This document shows positions 30,052-33,414 of a DNA stretch of 33,414 bases, piece after piece. The notes below the pieces were generated by a model that saw only the letters and a program-made list of their open reading frames with translations, was not told where the DNA came from and did not search any database. The position numbers and the translations under genes are program-made. Source of the stretch: Fragilaria crotonensis (lineage: Eukaryota; Bacillariophyta; Fragilariophyceae; Fragilariales; Fragilariaceae); contig JAKSYS010000683.1 in the NCBI GenBank assembly GCA_022925895.1, forward strand, positions 1 to 33,414, written 5' to 3'. Every line of letters begins with the position of its first letter. Position 1 is the first letter of the stretch.

Positions 30052-30272
30052 CGGCCATTTGTCCCTGTCATTTACGACAAGGACATCTCCATTCAAGTCA
30101 CTGCTGCAAAGAACAGGCATAAGGCGACCAGTGCGGTTGCACTCACAACATGGAAGTCTTTCTGAACGACCACTCGGTGAAGAGAAACGACTCGCGACCG
30201 GTTGGTTCGTAACAGCTTTGTACGATTAGGTCAAAGAGAATCCGTTGTCAGTTTGTCTTGGAACACAAGCCA
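30052..30272. other. Gap between two convergent genes
   Basis: Short interval, probably the 3' UTRs of the plus-strand oxygenase-like ORF and the minus-strand transposase-like gene. No terminator-like hairpin stands out. Confidence 0.45.
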
Positions 30273-32909
30273 CTACACGACATGGAAAGTCCTTTTCACC
30301 CCTGTACTAAGTTCAAACTGGATAAGTGCCCAGTCGTACCATGGATATCCCTTGGCTCTGAAATTGGGATGGCAGCGAATGCATATCATCTTTTCCTTCG
30401 TGATGGAATCAGTCTTGTGGTATTCTGTGCAGCACGCGATGCTGCCTTCCCCTCGTTCATCAAGGTCGGAGGAGCCATAGTACTGTATGATGAACATCGA
30501 AAGATTGTCCTCCAAATGCATGGGTCCTCTTGTTTGCGTGGTGAACTTGACGTCTCGTACCAAATGATCACCATTTTCGGGATCTCGAAACGACCTGATG
30601 CAATACATTGTTCCACGGCCTTCTTCTATTGCGGGATTGTCACCGTCAGTGTTGATGCCAACATACGGAGGACGATAAGTGGGAGTGTCAATGCGGTTCT
30701 TGTCGACACTCCCAAGAACATTTCTTTCTTGGAACAACCCATGCATGGTATCAATAACAATGGTGTCGGCAATTCTGCGCGCACACTGCTGGTCGATGGT
30801 GTTCATGTCCTTCTGTGAACGTCGGCCGGGACGTTTTGCATGCGCTTTGTGATGCTCCTCAGGACGGGACGCATTGTAGCCACGGGGTGCACCAAACACA
30901 CCGATAAAGCGGACGATGTGCTTGATCTCATGAAATTTTGAAACCTTCCACCCATTGCCCTTCAATCGCGGAAGATACTTCACGATGAGGCGCATAAGAG
31001 AAGCAATTGCAGCTTCAGCCTTGTCCGCCTCACCAGTTGTATCGTTGACATCCCAAAATGTGAACTGATCCAGCCAAGCCTCAAAACACAGAAGGCATTC
31101 GATTGTTCCCAAAACAGCCTCCATATCTGCGAAGTGTCTCTCGAGGAGATGCCATCCTTCAACTTGCATTGTAAGGGCCGCAAGCAGGAAGAGAGTGCCG
31201 GACTGTTCAGAACATTCGACCTGGGAGAGGTTTGTGATTCCACGTGAGAAGTCAGTCCGTGGGAAACTAGATCGTATAGTTTGACGACAGGTCTTGTCAA
31301 AGGAAAATGCCATTCCATCAAGCTTTGCCAGTGATTCATTGCTAATCCCTTTCTTGAACGATTCGAGGCAGTACATGATGATACCATGTTGTATAGTATG
31401 CATGACATCAATGACAGCGCACATAAAGATACCATGTGCGTTTTGCCCCATCTGAATGCGGTTGAAGGCATTATCAACCTTGTAAATCGTGAGTTCCTGA
31501 AGGTCGTCGTCGGAGCCGTTGCGACAGATATCATTGATCGTGTCGACATCAAGAAAAGTGCACTCAACATCTGGATTGTCAAGATCGTCAAAGAGACAGT
31601 CGCATGATCGATGATGACGATTCATACTACTGTGATGTCCATTCATGCGGCCACAAAGTTGATCCCCTTGCTTGCCATCGTTGATGACGAAGAGCAGAGG
31701 ACAGACGATATCAACGACAATCCACTTCCCACAAAGTTTCAAAGGAACCTTCTTCAGTCGACAATCTTTGCCGGCTTGCGCTTCGACCATGCCCCTCATC
31801 ATGGCATCCATCACTTTGTGAAAATTACGAGTCGTTCTACCTTTTCCTTCCTCGGAAGTGCTGTTTGCAAATTGATTCATGGCACCTGATCGTCCGCGGT
31901 TCAGGTCGGGGACGTAACCCAGGACACGCCATGCACCACTGTCTCTGCGGACTTTCTCCGTGAACAAAGAAGTTGTGAACGACACCGGACATATTTCGAT
32001 GTGACCTTTGCTGTCAATGGCGGTTCCATCAAGGTACAGAATGATCGGAACTAGGAGCTGATTTCTTCCTGGGTGATCAATTGATTGTATAGGTCACGAT
32101 AGCGCTGACCGCTGTTTGCCTCCCCAAGTTTGCCATCCAATGGATGATACATCGAGTTGGATCGTCCCGATTGATCACAAGGTTTTGCGGCAACATAAGT
32201 TCATCATCTTGCAGCATCGACAAAGAGAAACACCAAAGTCAAAACACACAATGTCTTGAGCTGCCTCTTGGTCCTCGAGAGTTGTCGAGATCACATGAGG
32301 CAATCGTTGATGTGACTGTTCCAGACACCGGTACATCCACCCAATATTTGCCTTCCTTGTTGTAGCTTTGGGGTTGAAGTCAAAGCCATCTAATTTTGCA
32401 ATGTACGCCCATTGCAAAATTTTCTGCAACATGTAGTCGGGACATTGGGCATCCTCCAGAATCTTAAGTAGTTCCACAATATTTCTGTGTTCGACATCAT
32501 GTTGCAAATTCAGGATGCTTTGGCGATCGCTGGCTTTCATGCGTTCCATGATTCCATGTAAAACAGAGGGAGAGACATTTTCTAGACCAGAAATCGATGA
32601 GGCAAAGCCATCTAAATGGCCGTACATGTCATCGAGTGCCGATGTGTCGTCACCATCAAAGTCATCGGATGGTGCATCATACTGAAATTCTTCATATGGA
32701 GCATACAATGGAAATTCGGCATTCATTTCATAGTTCAGGCGTGTGCATTGAACTCCATATGCTTGACGCCGTGTGCTATTAATGGCCTCGATACCGGCAT
32801 CAGTATCCCTTTGTTCCAACATGTAATCCTTGCAGGCAGAACTGTGCCACAAATGCTGTTGTAAACCGCGTTCAGTTCGAACTGCGAGTAGCAGTTCATG
32901 TTGTAGCAA
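30273..32909 (-). pseudogene. DDE-transposase-like protein, frameshifted (KDZ/Plavaka-like)
   Basis: Two main frames. N-terminal part 32909-32175: acidic stretch (about residues 75-95), then NIVELLKILEDAQCP and LQKILQWAYIAKLDGFDF, ending at IVCFDF where the frame is lost (about 32215-32230). C-terminal part: open from about 32090 and continuing to 30273, with a VPIILYLDGTAIDSKG block (first Asp candidate, just before 31985), RVLGYVPDL, PLLFVINDGKQGDQLCGR and SCDCLFDDLDNPD (Cys pair), VIDVMHTIQHG, then KFHEIKHIVRFIGVFG and HHKAHAKRPGRRSQK. These blocks match, as I remember them, a large family of transposase-like proteins in diatom and fungal genomes related to KDZ/Plavaka elements. The second part has no ATG at its edge, so I call the gene broken, although an intron at about 32090-32220 is not excluded. 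Confidence 0.6.
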
Positions 32910-33414
32910 ACAAACATTCTCTTAACAAGGAAATGCAGAAGGGATGATGTTGGAATCAATGAATATAAAGCATACAACAGATGACAACGTAGAGAAAAAA
33001 TGAGGAGAATGATGCCTCCTTGTAGTCGTAATACTAGCATTTGACGCTCATCACACAAAGGAAAAATTGGCGCGTGAGTATAATGAGAAGACGGTGAGTA
33101 TGTAGTATACGCAGTATAGGACTCACTGCACAAGTCACGATTATGGAAGGAAGAGACGATGGAGAAGAAGAGGAATGGAACTGAAACTGCCAAAGTAATA
33201 TGTGCAACATGCAGTATTTAGGGAAAAAATGATGTAAAACTCAAATATTTATGTGAAACAGAATGTCCGAGAATTTGGATCTTCAACGCACGATATGCAT
33301 TTGCATAATGATGTAGAATATACATATTTTCTATAAAAACTCTGGTCACTACATTATTATGTTATGAAATATTACATTAAAATGGATAAACCAGAGATTT
33401 GCGTTCCCTGATGT
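32910..33414. other. AT-rich flank, no supported gene
   Basis: Upstream side of the transposase-like gene. A frame at 32735-33193 (-) overlaps the gene and shows no family. Near the window end CTCTGGT (33340-33346) and ACCAGAG (33390-33396) form a 7-bp inverted pair in AT-rich DNA. The element's outer end, if there is one, is probably beyond the window. Confidence 0.4.

Noticed and set aside
33340..33396. CTCTGGT/ACCAGAG pair as a transposon terminal inverted repeat
   Set aside because: Only 7 bp, both arms at the same end, and no matching partner found on the left side near 26700-27900.
1..33414. tRNA, rRNA or CRISPR arrays
   Set aside because: No cloverleaf with a GGTTCRA arm in the right context, no rRNA-like blocks, and the repeats seen are not regularly spaced with unique spacers.

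Overview
The window looks like nuclear DNA of a photosynthetic stramenopile, most likely a diatom. Three things point that way. One gene carries a signal peptide followed by a phenylalanine and an Arg/Ser/Thr-rich stretch, which is the plastid import pattern of diatoms. Copia-type retrotransposons are present. Short GT-AG introns of about 50-90 bp sit among sparse genes separated by long intergenic DNA. Species cannot be fixed from the sequence.

Layout. 1-~4950: decayed Ty1/copia retrotransposon on the + strand (gag zinc knuckle, protease, split integrase, reverse transcriptase, RNase H, 3' LTR start), truncated by the window edge. 5044-5899: low-complexity intergenic DNA. 5900-6163: a twin CX9C (mitochondrial intermembrane space type) protein. 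7210-8235: cytosolic-type malate dehydrogenase. 8481-9380 (-): predicted plastid membrane protein. 9876-11507: a complete pentameric ligand-gated (Cys-loop) ion channel. 11764-12966 (-): broken RING-H2 membrane protein gene. 13033-18651 (-): a complete young copia element with a 5-bp target duplication and LTRs that differ by one indel. 18822-21005: a second, diverged copy of the 3' half of the channel gene and of the RING gene, so the copia element sits inside a tandem segmental duplication. 21006-24900: intergenic DNA with dispersed and tandem repeats. 24906-26623 (-): a spliced gene with an Ala/Ser/Thr-rich repeat N-terminus that resembles a multicopy diatom family. 27372-33414: accessory, transposon-like DNA. 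Here a broken + strand gene and an intact ORF with a possible 2-oxoglutarate/Fe(II) oxygenase fold converge tail to tail on a frameshifted DDE-transposase-like gene.

Most ordinary genes (CX9C protein, MDH, plastid protein, channel) lie in one 5.6-kb block. Everything else is mobile DNA, duplicated remnants or repeats. The points most worth following are: the oxygenase-like/transposase pair; a set of intergenic palindromes that share a TACCGGTA core but have different, still symmetric, arms; the cysteine-rich domain shared by the channel and the RING proteins; and the sharp CpG-rich/CpG-poor mosaic in the first retrotransposon.
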